From the NCBI GenBank assembly GCA_032128395.1, contig JAQBGV010000195.1, forward strand, positions 1 to 24,049: 24,049 bases of DNA. The letters are read 5' to 3'. Every line of letters begins with the position of its first letter. Position 1 is the first letter of the stretch. The notes under the pieces are model-generated. The model was not told the origin of the DNA. It made no database searches and was given only the letters and a program-made list of their open reading frames with translations. The stretch is from JAQBGV01 sp032128395 (GTDB lineage Bacteria; Planctomycetota; UBA8108; UBA1146). Positions 22,625 through 24,049 of the stretch are shown here, in pieces. A program made the translations under genes and the position numbers.

Positions 22625-23896
22625 ATGCGCCGCTCCCCGAGCCGCCCGAACTGCCCTCCCCGGTGGCTGCTCGCCTCGGGCGTGATCCTGACCGCCGCAC
22701 TCTCCCCCGGCCTCGCTCTCGCCGACCAGATCACATTGAAGAGCGGACGCGTCATCGAGGGACGCATCGTCTCCGAACGGGAGAAATCGACCGACGACCC
22801 GGTGATCATCGAAATCGGCGGAGGGGGCAGAGTCTCGTTCCCAAGATCAGAGATCGTCTCGGTGACTACTGCGCCGACCGTTCGCGAAGTGCTATCCACC
22901 CGCGAGGCAGCCCTCGAGCCGGGGAGTGCCGACGGACTCGCGCGGCTCGCCCGGTGGTGCGAGGCGGAGGGACTCCAGAGGGATCGCGACCGACTCTACT
23001 GGCGACTCCTCGAAGTGGACCCGAACCACCGAGCCGCGCGCGAGACCCTCGGCTTCCGTCGCCTGGGTGCACTGTGGCTGACCGAAGCGGACTATCAACA
23101 CCACCTCGGAAACGTTGAACACGAGGGCAGGTGGATCTCGGTCGCCGAAATGGAGCGGCTCCAGGAAGCAGCGGCTGATCATAGGGAGCTCGCCGCCGCG
23201 GAGGCCGCGCTCCGAACCGCGTCTCGAGCCGACCGGGAGCCGGAGGCTGCTGCCGCAGCCCTCGCCGAGTTCCGCCAGCTCCCCGAGTCACAGAAGCGCT
23301 ATGCCCTCGCCCGTGGCATCCGGGCGGACGAGGCCAGAGCACGGCAGTTCGCGGTCCGCCTGACGGGAGAGCTCGAGGGGAAACGTCCCGCGCGCAGCTT
23401 GACCCAACTCGCGGTGAGCGACCCGCGCCGATCGGTCCGCGATGAGGCACTTCGAGTGCTCAGGGATTGGGACGATCCAGACACGGCGCTCAGCTTCATC
23501 CCGTATCTCCAGTCCCAGGACGACCGCGAGCGGGTCAACGCTTCTCGCGCCTTGAACGTCTTCCCCGATCGCCGTGCGGTGCCCGCATTGATCACCACGA
23601 CGGAGACGATCTGGGCCGGGTTCGGCCGGGCGTACATCATGCAGGTCGTCCAGCGCTCCTATGTCCAGGACTACGAGCTGGTCTCCGGCGGGACCGGCTT
23701 GGTCGTCAGCGAAGTCGCGGACCCCATCATCGACGTCATGATCGAGGGGATCGTCCTCGACGTCGACGTGAGGCGCGCGGAAGCGATCTCGCGAATCGCC
23801 ACCCTGGAGCGCATCACCGGCCAGAACTTCGGCACGAATTTCGAAGCGTGGGCCACCTGGTGGAAAAAGGAACAGGGCAAGGGCAGCCCGAGCTGA
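22625..23896 (+). CDS. Exported protein with N-terminal beta domain and HEAT-like repeats
   Basis: A 423-residue exported protein of unknown function. Residues 1-34 are a Sec signal (Arg-rich start, then LLASGVILTAALSPGLALA, cleavage before DQ). Residues ~35-82 are the small beta domain also found in the protein at 7041. A helical region with TPR character follows (ARWCEAEGLQRDRDRLYWRL, LLEVDPNHRAARETLGF), then charged helices, then HEAT-like repeats at ~255-325 (DPRRSVRDEALRVLRDW, DDRERVNASRALNVF, DRRAVPALI). The C-terminus carries GQNFGTNFEAWATWWKKE. AAAGGA precedes the ATG at good spacing. It is monocistronic and is followed by the 36-bp tandem array. Confidence 0.83.
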   Translation: MRRSPSRPNCPPRWLLASGVILTAALSPGLALADQITLKSGRVIEGRIVSEREKSTDDPVIIEIGGGGRVSFPRSEIVSVTTAPTVREVLSTREAALEPGSADGLARLARWCEAEGLQRDRDRLYWRLLEVDPNHRAARETLGFRRLGALWLTEADYQHHLGNVEHEGRWISVAEMERLQEAAADHRELAAAEAALRTASRADREPEAAAAALAEFRQLPESQKRYALARGIRADEARARQFAVRLTGELEGKRPARSLTQLAVSDPRRSVRDEALRVLRDWDDPDTALSFIPYLQSQDDRERVNASRALNVFPDRRAVPALITTTETIWAGFGRAYIMQVVQRSYVQDYELVSGGTGLVVSEVADPIIDVMIEGIVLDVDVRRAEAISRIATLERITGQNFGTNFEAWATWWKKEQGKGSPS

Positions 23897-23958
23897 CTCC
23901 TCGATAGCCAATCGCCTGAGGGTCGAGCCAACGTTTTCCCCAATAACCTCCGATTCAC

Positions 23959-24049
23959 AATCCGAGCCGAAGGCGAGGCGTTTCCGGGTGAAACAATCCG
24001 AGCCGAAGGCGAGGCGTTTCCGGGTGAAACAATCCGAGCCGAAGGCGAG
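23959..24049. repeat. 36-bp tandem repeat, at least 2.5 copies, truncated by window end
   Basis: Identical 36-bp units start at 23959, 23995 and 24031, with no spacer and no substitution, and the array runs past the last base. Each unit holds two small inverted repeats, GCC-GAA-GGC and GTTTC-CGGGT-GAAAC. It begins 62 bp after the stop of the HEAT-like gene. In one frame it would read as a 12-residue repeat (IRAEGEAFPGET), but no start codon is visible. Confidence 0.95.

Noticed and set aside
22347..22700. N-terminal extension of the TatD protein to 22700
   Set aside because: Low-complexity Arg/Ser/Gly text overlapping the divergent gene, whereas the GTG at 22346 has a near-perfect AAAGGAG site and starts the first TatD strand.
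23959..24049. CRISPR array (36-bp unit ending near GAAAC)
   Set aside because: Units are directly adjacent with no spacers, and no cas gene is in the window.

Overview
The window is high-GC, densely coding bacterial chromosome with about 17 confident genes. No rRNA, tRNA, transposase or CRISPR array is recognisable. The gene set suggests a free-living, menaquinone-using heterotroph. A Planctomycetota-like source is my best guess, based on a secreted cohesin/dockerin/FG-GAP lipoprotein, HEAT-type periplasmic proteins, futalosine-pathway MqnC and B12-dependent NrdJ. This is inference from gene content; no marker gene proves it.

Layout. (1) 273-3758, minus strand: a compact operon of a PabA/TrpG-type glutamine amidotransferase, an unrecognised helical protein, PyrF and a degenerate HD-GYP protein, with the first three genes overlapping. 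(2) 4138-7838, plus strand: a large secreted lipoprotein and a small exported protein, separated by a hairpin-rich gap. (3) 7839-8978: about 1.1 kb with no credible gene, holding a possible NrdR-type box, a strong hairpin and a 15-bp tandem array. (4) 8979-18173, plus strand: NrdJ, dCTP deaminase, asparagine synthase, MqnC, a Memo-like protein lacking its usual histidines, and a PduO-type cobalamin adenosyltransferase. NrdJ needs adenosylcobalamin, the product of the last gene, and dCTP deaminase also feeds dNTP synthesis, so this stretch is rich in nucleotide and cofactor functions. (5) 18205-20189, minus strand: a SAM methyltransferase, a CYTH phosphatase and a YacP-type NYN nuclease. (6) 20485-24049: a small CxCC protein (+), GTP cyclohydrolase I and a TatD-family hydrolase (-), a HEAT-like exported protein (+), then the start of a 36-bp tandem repeat that runs off the window.

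No whole new defence or mobile system is visible. The signals most worth following are: a 47-bp, 89% identical repeat placed directly upstream of both the PabA-like gene and folE (17.7 kb apart, both potentially folate genes); the wider family of short intergenic repeats it belongs to; the 15-bp palindromic array upstream of nrdJ; and the histidine-less Memo homologue translationally coupled to mqnC.
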